The notes: a model not told the origin generated them from the letters alone. Shown: positions 6,441 to 15,365, counted from the first letter of the stretch. The stretch: 27,833 nt of DNA from an uncultured Azospirillum sp. (GCA_947383875.1 CANDEX010000014.1:1-27833), one strand, 5' to 3'. A program made the numbers and translations.

Positions 6441-8123
6441 TTATAAATAATCATCAGGATTAATTTCATCAATCTGATCCGGTGAAATATATTGATCGGC
6501 ATAAGCCAGATAAACTTTTCCGGATATAAAAACTCTGTATAAGTCCGGATCAATGTGACCGTTATTCTTCATCTCTCGCATAATATTCAAAACCTGAGAT
6601 AATTTCTTAGGTTCTTTATAAGGACGATCATTAGCCGTCAATGCTTCAAAAATATCGGCAATCGCCATAATCTTGGCCGGAACAGACATCTGACTGCCGA
6701 TAAGCCCGTTCGGATATCCTTTACCGTCAACCCGTTCATGATGAGCACCGGCATATTCCACAACCTTAGACAGCTCTTTAGGAAAAGGCAGAGCTTTCAG
6801 CATATCGATAGTAACAACGATATGCTCATTAATTTTATTGCGTTCTTCTTTGTTAATTGTCCCTTGCGGCACCTCCAGATTATATAATTCACCGCGATTA
6901 TACTGATCAAAAAGATGATCTTCTCTGTTTTGAAGCAAGGTTTCTACGGCCGGATTATCATAAATATCAGGATTTTTGATATGATCCCGCTCAGCCCAAG
7001 ACAATCCTTTCATACGGCTGAAATATCTGGTAAAAGGAATGCGAGATATCCGTTCCAATTCAGCATTGTCTCGCTCTGTCATTTTTTTATCACCAATATT
7101 ACACTGAGCAATAAAATCGTAATCCTGCTCCAATTGCTTAACCTTACTGACAAACTCAGCCTGCAGGTTCTCCGCATTATCAGCATTTGCCAATCTTTTT
7201 TTCAGATATTCAATATGAGCATCGCGCCGCAAAATTTCAAAACGATTACGAATTTCATGAATCCGATTATAAATGGTTTCAAGCTTAGTGGCTTTATCAA
7301 CAATATACTCCGGTGTGGTAACCTTTCCGCAATCATGCAGCCAAGAGGCAATATGCAACGTATACCAATCATTGCTGCTCATTTCAAAATCACGCAAAGG
7401 TCCGCTGTCTTCCTGAACGGCAGCCGTTGCCAACAACCTGGCAATAACGGGAACACGCTGGCAATGAGCACCGGTATAAGGAGATTTGGCATCAATAGCT
7501 CGCGCCAAAACTTCAATAAACGATTCCAAAAGCTGCCCATAAGCCTCATTAAGCTGCTTATTCTCCAACAACAAACCGATAATATTACAAACTGAAATGG
7601 TATTTTTTTGAACATCGGACGAAAAAGTCATGGTTCGACCGTTTTCATCCCGCGGATTAATGAACTGAGCCACACCGATAATATATCCGCGACGCGTATA
7701 TATCGGAAAGCTTAAAACAGAAAGGGTCGCATAATTATTGCTTTCATCAAAATCCGCAAAAAAGCGATTATCATAATCTTTATTGGCATAGACATTGTCT
7801 GCATTAATAACACTCTTGGTAAAGAAGCAGGTTTCAGCAACTGATTTCTGAGGTAAATTCTTTTGCTCCGGTAAAAAAACGGTCGGCGCGTAAATTAAAT
7901 TATCAGATCCGCGACGGGTAATTTTCAAACTCTTATTAACCATGTAACTCAGAGTAAGAAATTTTTCATCATCAATATTATAAAACAAATATCCGTCAGC
8001 CCGACATAACTCTGCAGCCGTATCCATAATTTTTTCAACGGCTTCAGCATGATTCGGCTCAGTCAGTGCCAAATCGCTGAGCTGTAAAATTGAAGTTAAA
8101 TCACGCGTATTTGTGAAGGCCAA
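6441..8123 (-). CDS. GAF plus HD-GYP-like phosphohydrolase
   Basis: A 560-residue cytosolic two-domain protein. Residues about 26-186 look like a GAF sensor domain, linked by a helix (186-205) to an HD-type phosphohydrolase. The metal-binding pattern is present: GAHCQRVP (H220), HDCGK (H263, D264), H434, HHERVDGKGYP (H461, H462, G467-P471) and D490. The last motif matches the HHE-x-DG-x-GYP signature of HD-GYP enzymes, which hydrolyse cyclic di-GMP; that activity is an inference. Unusual is a charged insert of about 140 residues (285-425) between the HD motif and the next histidine. The first codon is TTG (8121-8123), supported by AGGGAGA at 7 bases, with no better ATG nearby. It lies between the DUF2336 gene and gloB on the same strand. 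Confidence 0.85.
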   Translation of the reverse strand: MAFTNTRDLTSILQLSDLALTEPNHAEAVEKIMDTAAELCRADGYLFYNIDDEKFLTLSYMVNKSLKITRRGSDNLIYAPTVFLPEQKNLPQKSVAETCFFTKSVINADNVYANKDYDNRFFADFDESNNYATLSVLSFPIYTRRGYIIGVAQFINPRDENGRTMTFSSDVQKNTISVCNIIGLLLENKQLNEAYGQLLESFIEVLARAIDAKSPYTGAHCQRVPVIARLLATAAVQEDSGPLRDFEMSSNDWYTLHIASWLHDCGKVTTPEYIVDKATKLETIYNRIHEIRNRFEILRRDAHIEYLKKRLANADNAENLQAEFVSKVKQLEQDYDFIAQCNIGDKKMTERDNAELERISRIPFTRYFSRMKGLSWAERDHIKNPDIYDNPAVETLLQNREDHLFDQYNRGELYNLEVPQGTINKEERNKINEHIVVTIDMLKALPFPKELSKVVEYAGAHHERVDGKGYPNGLIGSQMSVPAKIMAIADIFEALTANDRPYKEPKKLSQVLNIMREMKNNGHIDPDLYRVFISGKVYLAYADQYISPDQIDEINPDDYL

Positions 8124-8130
8124 AAGATAT

Positions 8131-8137
8131 TCTCCCT
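8131..8137 (-). promoter_or_regulatory. ribosome binding site fixing the TTG start
   Basis: Minus-strand AGGGAGA lies 7 bases before the TTG at 8121-8123. It is the strongest ribosome site near the start of the HD-domain gene and is the reason for accepting a TTG initiator. Confidence 0.7.
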
Positions 8138-8186
8138 GCTTACTAAGGATTACAGTTTAGACCCGAGTTAGTTAAAAAATAATCAA

Positions 8187-9293
8187 TTAACTGATTTTAG
8201 AGATAAGATAATTAACATCTTCCTCGCTTAGTTCATCACTTGCGGCACTGACGGAAAGAATACGTTCAATAACTTTATGAATAAAAGCAGCCCGCTCACT
8301 TTTCTGACAACCGAAACGAATATCCCGAATGACGTTTAATGCACTGAAAACCGCAGGAAACATACTTTTGGGAATAAACGCTTTACGCAAGAGATTGCGA
8401 ATCATAAAATCGACTTGAAGATTAAAAAGAATTTTCCGAACTTCAAGCAACGGCGTGTTGGAAAGATAAACCAGAGCATATTCAAAAAACTTCAAATCCC
8501 CCATGCATATAGAACGAACAACCAATGACGGTGTCAGATGATTAGCCGTATAAAGCTGATGTACAAGCTCTTCAATCTGCTTATCACTGCTATATTCTTC
8601 AGAAATACGCAGCGTGGTTTTTTCTTTAACCTGCTCAACAATATCTGCAGCAATATTATCCGGCAGTTTATGTATAATAATCAACCGCCGTTGTAACTCT
8701 TCAGACAAAGAACTGACAATTTTTTCTATTACGGAAACCGGAAGATCAGAACGATAAACCAAATGTTTTTTAATATCTTCACTGTCGGAATATTTATCAA
8801 TAATCGAATCATAGGTTGCTTCAACAATACGAGCACTTTCATTAGAAATCAACACGCCGACAACTTCTTCCGAGCATTTGTCGACAATATATTGAGAAAC
8901 ATCTTCCGAGAGATTTTTGCGTTGCGCAACCGCCTTTTGTTTGCTAAGACTCTGAGCCTCTAAAATACTGATTAAATCTTCATTGGTAAGATTTGCATAA
9001 TATTTGATAAAAGGAACAGCCACGCTATCCTTGTCATTAATCAATTTCAGAATAATGTCACGCGGGATGGATTTGCAATTTTTCAAGCTCTCGGATAATA
9101 CTTCGCGAACTTTCACTTGAACATCGGCAACCATAAGGCGAAAAATATCTTCCGCCAATTTACGCCCGCGCTCACTGATATTCGTTCCGTTATAATAAGC
9201 GGAAACTTTTTGCGCGGTGACAGATTTATTCTCAACGGATAAATCGCGAGACAATCTGTCAATGTCTTGTTTTGTTAACCCAAGCTTTATCAT
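8187..9293 (-). CDS. DUF2336 domain protein
   Basis: A 368-residue, all-helical soluble protein that I match to DUF2336, a family found mainly in alphaproteobacteria. No catalytic motif is visible. The protein reads as repeated short helical pairs, for example VSQYIVDKCSEEVVGVLISN and ISERGRKLAEDIFRLM, consistent with a HEAT-like or ARM-like protein-binding scaffold. It has no signal peptide or membrane segment. The ribosome site before ATG 9291-9293 is weak (CGGAT). It precedes the GAF/HD-GYP gene by 63 bases on the same strand, so a shared signalling role is possible but unproven. No molecular function is known to me for this family. Confidence 0.75.
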   Translation of the reverse strand: MIKLGLTKQDIDRLSRDLSVENKSVTAQKVSAYYNGTNISERGRKLAEDIFRLMVADVQVKVREVLSESLKNCKSIPRDIILKLINDKDSVAVPFIKYYANLTNEDLISILEAQSLSKQKAVAQRKNLSEDVSQYIVDKCSEEVVGVLISNESARIVEATYDSIIDKYSDSEDIKKHLVYRSDLPVSVIEKIVSSLSEELQRRLIIIHKLPDNIAADIVEQVKEKTTLRISEEYSSDKQIEELVHQLYTANHLTPSLVVRSICMGDLKFFEYALVYLSNTPLLEVRKILFNLQVDFMIRNLLRKAFIPKSMFPAVFSALNVIRDIRFGCQKSERAAFIHKVIERILSVSAASDELSEEDVNYLISKIS

Positions 9294-9355
9294 GTTGGTT
9301 ATCCGTTATCTTTTTACCTACTTCTATCATAGAATAAATTAATTGAAAAGAATAA

Positions 9356-10327
9356 TTAATCTTTTGTTACAGAATTTTGTCGAGATTTTTGAATTTGTTC
9401 TTCCAGTTTACCCTCCAGCCAGTCATAATCCCCCAAAGAAGCTTCATCAAAATTAGTCAACTCATAAAAGGTTATCGTATAATCAAGCAAACCGGCAAAG
9501 TTTGTCAAATTGGAGTCAAAAACCATAGCGTTAGCTAAAGAACGTCCCAAAATCGGTTTATCTCGGCTTTCAATTTCGGCCCGCAAAAAACGAAGCTGAT
9601 GATAGTTGACCCCGGAATTAAGTTTATGCGCATAAGACCGCATAGAATCTAATATAGATGGAAAAATTTTGTATTTATAGCTGTTGTCTTCCGTTTCATC
9701 TTGAGGAATTAACCCCGGTTCATCGGAATACCACAACAACTCCCGATAAAGTGAATTACCTTCAGTAGCTGGCCGCGCTGTTCCCCAATTACTTTCTATT
9801 GCCGCAACAGCCATCAATAGTGACGGTGCCACTTTATTAACACGCAACATAAGCTCTTTCAAAATATAAGCATAACGCCGTTCCCCTTTCAGACGGGTAA
9901 ACACATCGTATTTTTCGGCCATCTGCTCCAAATAGTCTTCCTGCTCTGATGAAAGGTCGTGATTTTTCTGAAATTGCTTATCCGTTTCCCAAACCTTAAT
10001 CCGTTCGGCAACCAGTTCATCACTTAACTTTAAGGTCAACGGTCCGAGAATCTGCAAAAAAAGTTTATTACGCTTTTGCGGATCTTTTATTTGATTAAAA
10101 TCTTTCGGCAAACGAGTAAGAAAAATGGGTGGATAAATCCAGTTACGCATATAAATATAATCATTATAACCATATAACCGATATAAATCTTCCAATTCCG
10201 CAACCGTAATTTGGTCGACATATATGCCGTCATCTTTATATGCCACGTTTTCCTGCGACAAAGCCACTGCCGCTCCGGCAAAAAAGAAACAAAAAATTAA
10301 AAACACAAATCTCGGCAAACGCGTCAT
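9356..10327 (-). CDS. secreted glucosaminidase-like (Bax-type) peptidoglycan hydrolase
   Basis: A 323-residue exported protein. Residues 1-24 form a signal peptide (basic start, FVFLIFCFFFAGAAVAL core, cleavage likely near ALS-Q). The region 150-285 matches the glucosaminidase fold of Bax/FlgJ-type enzymes. AVAAIESNWGTARPATEGNS (173-192) holds the probable catalytic Glu178 in the family's AAIES-x-WG context. The expected reaction is cleavage of the N-acetylglucosamine-containing glycan backbone in the periplasm. The first half (25-145) has no recognised domain. Its ATG overlaps the stop of the Nfu gene by 4 bases (ATGA), so translation is coupled. The location at the end of a murJ-led run fits a wall-related role. 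Confidence 0.85.
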   Translation of the reverse strand: MTRLPRFVFLIFCFFFAGAAVALSQENVAYKDDGIYVDQITVAELEDLYRLYGYNDYIYMRNWIYPPIFLTRLPKDFNQIKDPQKRNKLFLQILGPLTLKLSDELVAERIKVWETDKQFQKNHDLSSEQEDYLEQMAEKYDVFTRLKGERRYAYILKELMLRVNKVAPSLLMAVAAIESNWGTARPATEGNSLYRELLWYSDEPGLIPQDETEDNSYKYKIFPSILDSMRSYAHKLNSGVNYHQLRFLRAEIESRDKPILGRSLANAMVFDSNLTNFAGLLDYTITFYELTNFDEASLGDYDWLEGKLEEQIQKSRQNSVTKD

Positions 10328-10875
10328 ACTTCTGCCGCTTCAAAATTTTTAACAGCTTTAACTTCCGGAATATAAGCTTTAAGTACCTTTTCAACACCTT
10401 CTTTAAGAGTAACCATTGCATAAGGGCAGCCGGCACAATTACCGCGCATTTCAACATAAACTATTCCCTGATTAAAACTTTTAAAAACAATATCACCACC
10501 GTCTTGTTTCACCGCCGGACGGATACGGGCATTTATCAGACCGATAATACGATTAATAACGTCAGCGTCATCAGAAGATGTTTCAGCCGGCGACACCGCA
10601 GTATCTCCTCCCAAAGAGATATAATCCATAATTTCGGCTAAAATCTGCGGCTTTAACTCATCCCAAGAAGCATTGTCTTCTTTGGTAACAGAAATCATTT
10701 CTGCCGTCATAAATAAAGATTTGATACCGCCAATATCAAAAATTTGCTCCGCCAAAGGTGATTTTCGCAAAGACTTTGCATCAACAAATTCGGCACTCCC
10801 TGATTTAAGAATCTGCGCAGGCGGAAAGAAATTCAAAACATTGATATCTGGTGTTTCTTGGGTTTCGATCAGCAT
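10324..10875 (-). CDS. Nfu-family Fe-S cluster scaffold/carrier
   Basis: A 183-residue Fe-S cluster carrier with two domains. The N-terminal domain (1-85) contains the Nfu_N pattern: TPDINVLNFFPP, then later a helix with WDELKPQILAEIMDYI. The C-terminal NifU-like domain (105-178) carries CAGCP (C147 and C150), the CxxC that holds a cluster at a dimer interface in this family. The linker is Ser/Asp-rich. It overlaps the upstream DUF2333 stop by one base (TAATG) and the downstream hydrolase by 4, so the three are translated as a coupled block. Function by family: delivery of [4Fe-4S] clusters to client enzymes. Confidence 0.93.
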   Translation of the reverse strand: MLIETQETPDINVLNFFPPAQILKSGSAEFVDAKSLRKSPLAEQIFDIGGIKSLFMTAEMISVTKEDNASWDELKPQILAEIMDYISLGGDTAVSPAETSSDDADVINRIIGLINARIRPAVKQDGGDIVFKSFNQGIVYVEMRGNCAGCPYAMVTLKEGVEKVLKAYIPEVKAVKNFEAAEV

Positions 10876-11927
10876 TATTTATTCCTCTCAGGCTGCGGTT
10901 GTTGTAATGTTTTTATGATTTGCGCCATCAGGCTGCGCGCTTTGTTGATATACATATTCAAGTATCCTAAATGATTAGGAGCTGTCAAGCTGTTGAGCTC
11001 ACCATTGCGGACAATAAGCGGCTGCAATAAAGAAGCATCTTCCAAAGCTTTCAGCAGACTAACCCAGTTACGATACAAATCGGCTCGAACAATGACATCC
11101 TTATAATCATGCCCCAAAGCCTTAAACAACAGATAATACGCATAGGCTTTTCCTTGCTGATAATAAAAAACATTATCTGAGTGAGTATCCCACCAGGATG
11201 AACTTTCTTCACGAATATAATCTTCCAAAGCTGTACTGCTTTTACGCAGATTAATGCGAGACTTATTTAATATATAAGCTAAATCATCGGCATTTCGATA
11301 AAAAATTTCGCGACCGGCACTCAAACCGGCATTATAATCTATCAACTGCCGACGAGCTTTTCGATACTGAATATTAGCCGAAGGTGCCAATAACAATTTG
11401 TTTTCAGGAGAAAACATCCAAACAGTTCCGGGATAACGCAGCAATTCTGCCGCCGCACTGAGATTAGATTGCTCCTCAGGCGCATTTATTTTCTTATCAG
11501 CCCTTTTGGCAAAAGAAGAAGCAAACTTGCTGAGAGCATCAAACATCCCCAACTGAAAATTGGGCATATCATCCAAAAAATAAGACGGATAAAAGAATGG
11601 CAAATTGGGTGTCCATAACTTTTCGTTGACCTCTCTGTTGACAATAAAGGCCATCATTTCTACCGTAGCTGATTGCTCCGGATGCGTTTCATTTATCTCG
11701 TATGAGGTATTGCGATCAATGTGACTAACCCACAAACCACCCAACGGATAATAAAAAAAGACAATTACGACACAGGCAATAATCAGTGTATGCCACCAAG
11801 AATTTAAGAAAGCCATAATCTTGTCAACAAGAACATCAAGCGAAAAGCTGTTATTAAACTTTTTCATCAGATTGCGCGCAAAAGCGGTTCCTTTCAAAAA
11901 CCAATCATTGAGCTTGATTCTGAGCAT
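10875..11927 (-). CDS. DUF2333 family membrane protein
   Basis: A 350-residue protein with one membrane segment (about 47-69, TLIIACVVIVFFYYPLGG) after a short basic cytoplasmic region, leaving a large periplasmic domain. I assign it to DUF2333 from overall architecture and conserved stretches such as EMMAFIVNREVNEKLWTPN and FYYQQGKAYAYYLLFKALG; the family has no known activity. Aromatic and Tyr/Trp-rich patches are frequent in the periplasmic part. ATG 11925-11927 has an AGGAAAG ribosome site and lies 23 bases inside the end of murJ. Its coupling to a lipid II flippase gene suggests an envelope role, which is inference only. Confidence 0.75.
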   Translation of the reverse strand: MLRIKLNDWFLKGTAFARNLMKKFNNSFSLDVLVDKIMAFLNSWWHTLIIACVVIVFFYYPLGGLWVSHIDRNTSYEINETHPEQSATVEMMAFIVNREVNEKLWTPNLPFFYPSYFLDDMPNFQLGMFDALSKFASSFAKRADKKINAPEEQSNLSAAAELLRYPGTVWMFSPENKLLLAPSANIQYRKARRQLIDYNAGLSAGREIFYRNADDLAYILNKSRINLRKSSTALEDYIREESSSWWDTHSDNVFYYQQGKAYAYYLLFKALGHDYKDVIVRADLYRNWVSLLKALEDASLLQPLIVRNGELNSLTAPNHLGYLNMYINKARSLMAQIIKTLQQPQPERNK

Positions 11928-13503
11928 TTTTCTTTCCTTTGTTTAAGAGCATCTTTAAAATGTCTGAGACACAAAGCACTCCTGTTAGTTTAGCCATTAT
12001 ACAAAAAGTTGCAACACCCAAAATGCATAATCCGGCAAAAAGCGGTAATTTTATCCGATATGGCGTCAGCCGCCAATTATCCAGTTTATAAAGTAATCCC
12101 CATTCGGCCATATAGATAATCCCGGCCATAACCAAAGAACAGAGGCAAATCTTTAAAATTTTACGATTAAGTGCGGCAGAATAACTCCAATAACCGCGTT
12201 TTTTTAGTCCGTGTAAATACTGTCCCAATGAAACAAAGGAAGCAATAGTTGTCGCCGTCGCAACACCGACATGACCGAAAGGCTTCATCAATGCGAGACA
12301 AAACATCAAATTTGTCACAAACACCACAATACTGTATTTTACCGGCGTTTTTGTATCCCCTCGAGCAAAAAAATTCGGGGCCAAAGCTTTAACAATAACA
12401 TACGACGGTAATCCGATTGAATACGCAACAACCGCTTGAGCCGTCATGAGTGAATCTTTCGCAGTAAAACGCCCGTGCAGAAAAAGAATATCAATAATCG
12501 GCTCAGCTAAAACAATCAAAGCCGCTGCAGCCGGAATAGATAGCAAAGCACCGTATTCAACGGCTTTATCCTGTGTCTGCCGCGCCTGAACAATTTCTCC
12601 GGCTTTTAGACGCTGCGAAAGAATTGGCAACAACGCAACACTAATGGCGGCTCCCACGACACCCAACGGCAGCTGTTGGATTCGGTTAGCATAATATAAC
12701 CAAGATATTGCCCCCGTCCCCACTAATGAAACAATAATCGTATCCACCACCATATTAATCTGATAAATACCCGCACCAAGCACACCGGGACCAATGCGCT
12801 TAAACAAGGTCTTTATTTGCGTATCTTTCAACAATTGTATGATATTAAACTGAGGGCGAATGCGAACACCGATACCGCGGAGAAAAAATGACAGCCATAA
12901 AATTTCAAGCAATCCGGCAATGGTTACCCCCCAAGAGATACCGTGAGCAGGAGTTTCACCAAAGGGAACAAAAGCAAAAACAGAAACTATCATCGTTAAG
13001 TTCAAAATGACGGGAGCTGCAGCCGGACCTGCAAATTTGCCAAAAGAATTAAGGATTCCCGATTGGAAAGAAACAACGGATATAAATAACAAAAACGGGA
13101 AAGTGATACGCGACAAATCAACGGATAATGCCATTTTATCCGGATCATCAGCAAAACCGGGTGCCATCACGTCGACCACCCACGGCATACAAAATTCCAT
13201 AAGAATCACAAAAAATGCCAGAAAAAACGTCAAAACCGAAATAGCTTGCGCCGCAAAGCGAACAGCTTCTTCTCTGCCATCAGTCACCAATTTATGAGAC
13301 AACATCGGAACGAAAGCCGTGGTAAAAGCCCCCTCGGCAAACAAACTGCGAAAAAGATTTGGCAATTTGAAAGCGACAAAAAAAGCATCTGAAATTGCAC
13401 CGGCTCCCAAAAAATTTGCCAGCATCATATCCCGGGCAAATCCTGTAAAACGGCTGATAAGCGTAAAACCGCCAAACGTGGCAATAGATTTAAATAAAGA
13501 CAT
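11905..13503 (-). CDS. murJ: MurJ lipid II flippase
   Basis: An inner-membrane flippase of 532 residues with about 14 hydrophobic segments, moving lipid II to the periplasmic face for wall synthesis. The N-terminal signature SRFTGFARD (17-25) is present. With the start chosen here, R18, R24, D39 and R52 coincide with the essential residues of E. coli MurJ, and R274 in YANRIQQLP corresponds to its R270. The reading frame can be opened at a GTG six codons earlier (13521), but ATG 13501-13503 has AGGA 5 bases upstream and the residue numbering supports it. The gene heads a minus-strand run with DUF2333, Nfu and the glucosaminidase. It is divergent from the small gene at 13716. Confidence 0.96.
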   Translation of the reverse strand: MSLFKSIATFGGFTLISRFTGFARDMMLANFLGAGAISDAFFVAFKLPNLFRSLFAEGAFTTAFVPMLSHKLVTDGREEAVRFAAQAISVLTFFLAFFVILMEFCMPWVVDVMAPGFADDPDKMALSVDLSRITFPFLLFISVVSFQSGILNSFGKFAGPAAAPVILNLTMIVSVFAFVPFGETPAHGISWGVTIAGLLEILWLSFFLRGIGVRIRPQFNIIQLLKDTQIKTLFKRIGPGVLGAGIYQINMVVDTIIVSLVGTGAISWLYYANRIQQLPLGVVGAAISVALLPILSQRLKAGEIVQARQTQDKAVEYGALLSIPAAAALIVLAEPIIDILFLHGRFTAKDSLMTAQAVVAYSIGLPSYVIVKALAPNFFARGDTKTPVKYSIVVFVTNLMFCLALMKPFGHVGVATATTIASFVSLGQYLHGLKKRGYWSYSAALNRKILKICLCSLVMAGIIYMAEWGLLYKLDNWRLTPYRIKLPLFAGLCILGVATFCIMAKLTGVLCVSDILKMLLNKGKKNAQNQAQ

Positions 13504-13636
13504 CTTTTTCCTGCAAAACACTATTTGTTAAGGATATATTATTGTTTTGTGTGCAGTATATTGTATAAAGGTTAAAAATACGACTAGAAAAATTATTTTA
13601 TTGCCTTATATTTTTAAGAAAATGTCAGTTTTGTTG

Positions 13637-13665
13637 TTGACAAAAGATAATTATATTGCGATAAT
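13637..13665 (+). promoter_or_regulatory. strong sigma-70 promoter for the 13716 gene
   Basis: TTGACA (13637-13642, perfect -35) and GATAAT (13660-13665, 5 of 6 in the -10) are separated by 17 bases. Transcription should start near 13672, giving a leader of about 44 bases with AGGAGA before the ATG. It is the best promoter match in the window. Confidence 0.85.
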
Positions 13666-13715
13666 AGACAAAAGAGATAAATAATAATCAATAAAGAATC
13701 TTTAGGAGAAGTTTT

Positions 13716-14027
13716 ATGGTTACTGATTTAAATGGTTTTAGAAAGCAAGAACCTCTAAACAGATTAGCAAGAGGCAATGAGTTTGGCGCAAATTCTAAAG
13801 AAGAAGCAATACCGCAACTTATGAAAGGACGCGGCATTAAAGAACTAAGCTCTGATTATTCTCTTAACGCAGAAGCAGACAAACACCCTTTATATAACGC
13901 CGTTTTGAAAAATAACGGACAAGCATTGTGCAGCGACAAGACAAAACCCCATTCGCCGGAAAAAGCTTTACAGGCAGCTCTATCAGGTGAAATGGGCAAA
14001 ATCCCCTCAAAAGGAATCAGCCGTTAA
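13716..14027 (+). CDS. unrecognised small hydrophilic protein, strongly promoted
   Basis: A 103-residue protein with no family I recognise. It is hydrophilic, with no signal peptide, membrane segment or repeat, and has a single Cys (C72). Gly, Asn, Lys and Glu are frequent. A possible amphipathic helix lies at 81-91 (PEKALQAALSG), and much of the rest is likely disordered. The case for a real gene is strong: a near-consensus promoter (13637-13665), AGGAGA at 7 bases before the ATG, and a terminator 41 bases after the stop make a complete single-gene unit. Such signals suggest an abundant product. It is divergent from murJ; the neighbouring genes give no clue to its job. Confidence 0.8.
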   Translation: MVTDLNGFRKQEPLNRLARGNEFGANSKEEAIPQLMKGRGIKELSSDYSLNAEADKHPLYNAVLKNNGQALCSDKTKPHSPEKALQAALSGEMGKIPSKGISR

Positions 14028-14067
14028 TCATTTCAAATGTAAGGCTTCTCTTAGCAAAATTTAAAAT

Positions 14068-14088
14068 CCTCCCTCGCGGAGGTTTTTT
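14068..14088 (+). terminator. terminator of the small 13716 gene
   Basis: A 5-bp GC-rich stem CCTCC (14068-14072) / GGAGG (14078-14082) with a 5-base loop is followed by six T residues (14083-14088). Confidence 0.8.
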
Positions 14089-14183
14089 ATTGTAAGCCTC
14101 CGGCATTAGAATTTAACTCTTGCGATTTATAACAAATCACGCTAAAAACAATACAAGTTTTAACATAATTTGAGATATTTATC

Positions 14184-15206
14184 ATGACTCCTAAAAATGA
14201 TATCATTTATGATGTTGTCGGTATCGGCAACGCAATTGTTGACGTTCTGGCGAAAGTCGGAGACGGCTTTCTCTCCGAACGCAATTTGGATAAAGGCGCA
14301 ATGACTTTAGTAGAGGCCAAACCGGCAGGAATGATTTATGCCGACCTATTGCCTGAACGTGAAGTCTCTGGCGGTTCTGCCGCCAATACTGTTGCAGCAA
14401 TAGCCTCTCTCGGCGGCACACCTGCCTTTATCGGCAAAGTTCATGATGACGAACTAGGGCAAGAATTCCAGCGTTCCATTGGCGCAGCCGGCGTTGATTT
14501 CTTTACGCAGCCACTGCTGCAAGGCCCCTCCACCGGACGCAGCATCGTTTTGGTGACCCCTGATGCCGAACGTTCAATGTTCACTTATCTGGGAGCAGCT
14601 CAAAAACTTTCTGAAGATGACATTGATGAAAATATCATCAAAAGCTCCCGTATTATCTATTTGGAAGGCTATGCCTGGGACAGTGACACAGCCCGTGCGG
14701 CAATGCTGAAAGCCTGCGAAATTGCACACAAATATGACAGAATGATTGCATTCAGTTTATCTGACCGTTGCTGTATTGACCGTCACCGGGAAGATTTTCT
14801 GCGACTGATTACCGACCATGTTGACATCATCTTCGGCAATGAAGAAGAAATCAAAGCTCTCTATGAAGAAGATGATTTTTACAAATGCTTAGACCTTATT
14901 AAAGATCAGGTCGAAATTGCAGCCATCACCCGCAACGCCAAAGGTTCTGTTATTGTCAATCGCCGCATCAAAATTTTCGTCGAAGCTGAAAAAGTCGAAA
15001 ACGTTGTAGACACAACCGGTGCAGGAGACTTATACGCCGCAGGCTTCCTTTATGGCTACACCCAAGGACGAAGCCTCGGAACTTGCGCGATGATAGGCGG
15101 CATTGCCGCGGCTGAAATCATCAGCCACTATGGAGCCAGAGCCGAAGTATCATTGCGCGGATTTGCCCGCAATCGCCTCCGCAGCTATGGAAAATCTTTT
15201 TCGTAA
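14184..15206 (+). CDS. PfkB-family sugar/nucleoside kinase, adenosine kinase-like
   Basis: A cytosolic kinase of 340 residues of the ribokinase (PfkB) family. The N-terminal VVGIGNAIVD (11-20) and the glycine pair in VSGGSAANTVA (61-71) belong to the substrate lid. The second family signature, VVDTTGAGDLYAAGF (274-288), contains the anion hole and catalytic base D282. FGNEEE (217-222) is the N-x-x-E type Mg-binding motif. The N-terminal GNAIVDVLAKV and LDKGAMTLV pattern resembles the adenosine kinase-like group common in alphaproteobacteria, so adenosine to AMP is the best guess; another nucleoside or sugar is possible. The ribosome site is weak (GAGA). A modest promoter candidate is TTGCGA (14120-14125) with TAAAAA (14143-14148). 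Confidence 0.85.
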   Translation: MTPKNDIIYDVVGIGNAIVDVLAKVGDGFLSERNLDKGAMTLVEAKPAGMIYADLLPEREVSGGSAANTVAAIASLGGTPAFIGKVHDDELGQEFQRSIGAAGVDFFTQPLLQGPSTGRSIVLVTPDAERSMFTYLGAAQKLSEDDIDENIIKSSRIIYLEGYAWDSDTARAAMLKACEIAHKYDRMIAFSLSDRCCIDRHREDFLRLITDHVDIIFGNEEEIKALYEEDDFYKCLDLIKDQVEIAAITRNAKGSVIVNRRIKIFVEAEKVENVVDTTGAGDLYAAGFLYGYTQGRSLGTCAMIGGIAAAEIISHYGARAEVSLRGFARNRLRSYGKSFS

Positions 15207-15234
15207 AAAATCACTTGCCGACGACAGGATTTTC

Positions 15235-15262
15235 TTGAAATTTAAATTCAAATTGCTATGGT
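15235..15262 (+). promoter_or_regulatory. candidate promoter of typA
   Basis: TTGAAA (15235-15240) and TATGGT (15257-15262) are spaced by 16 bases. A start near 15269 would give a leader of about 220 bases before typA. Confidence 0.45.
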
Positions 15263-15331
15263 AAAGCAAATTTAATGCGACAAAAGCAAACACTTTTAAT
15301 TATGTCATGCTTGGCAGAGACTTATAAGCAG

Positions 15332-15365
15332 ACGAGATAATTAAAATTGCGACATGACAACCGTT
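15332..15365 (+). repeat. 34-bp direct repeat, copy 1
   Basis: Bases 15332-15365 are identical over 34 bases to 15438-15471 (offset 106). The unit begins ACGAGATAATTAAAATTGCG. Copy 1 forms the 3' arm of the first leader hairpin. Confidence 0.95.

Noticed and set aside
6915..7595. 226-residue plus-strand open frame
   Set aside because: Lies wholly antisense to the HD-GYP-like gene, which has catalytic motifs and a ribosome site. Its composition is that of a shadow frame.
9294..9355. Terminator after the glucosaminidase-like hydrolase gene
   Set aside because: Only A/T-rich weak inverted repeats, one with a single-base loop, and no GC stem plus T-run.
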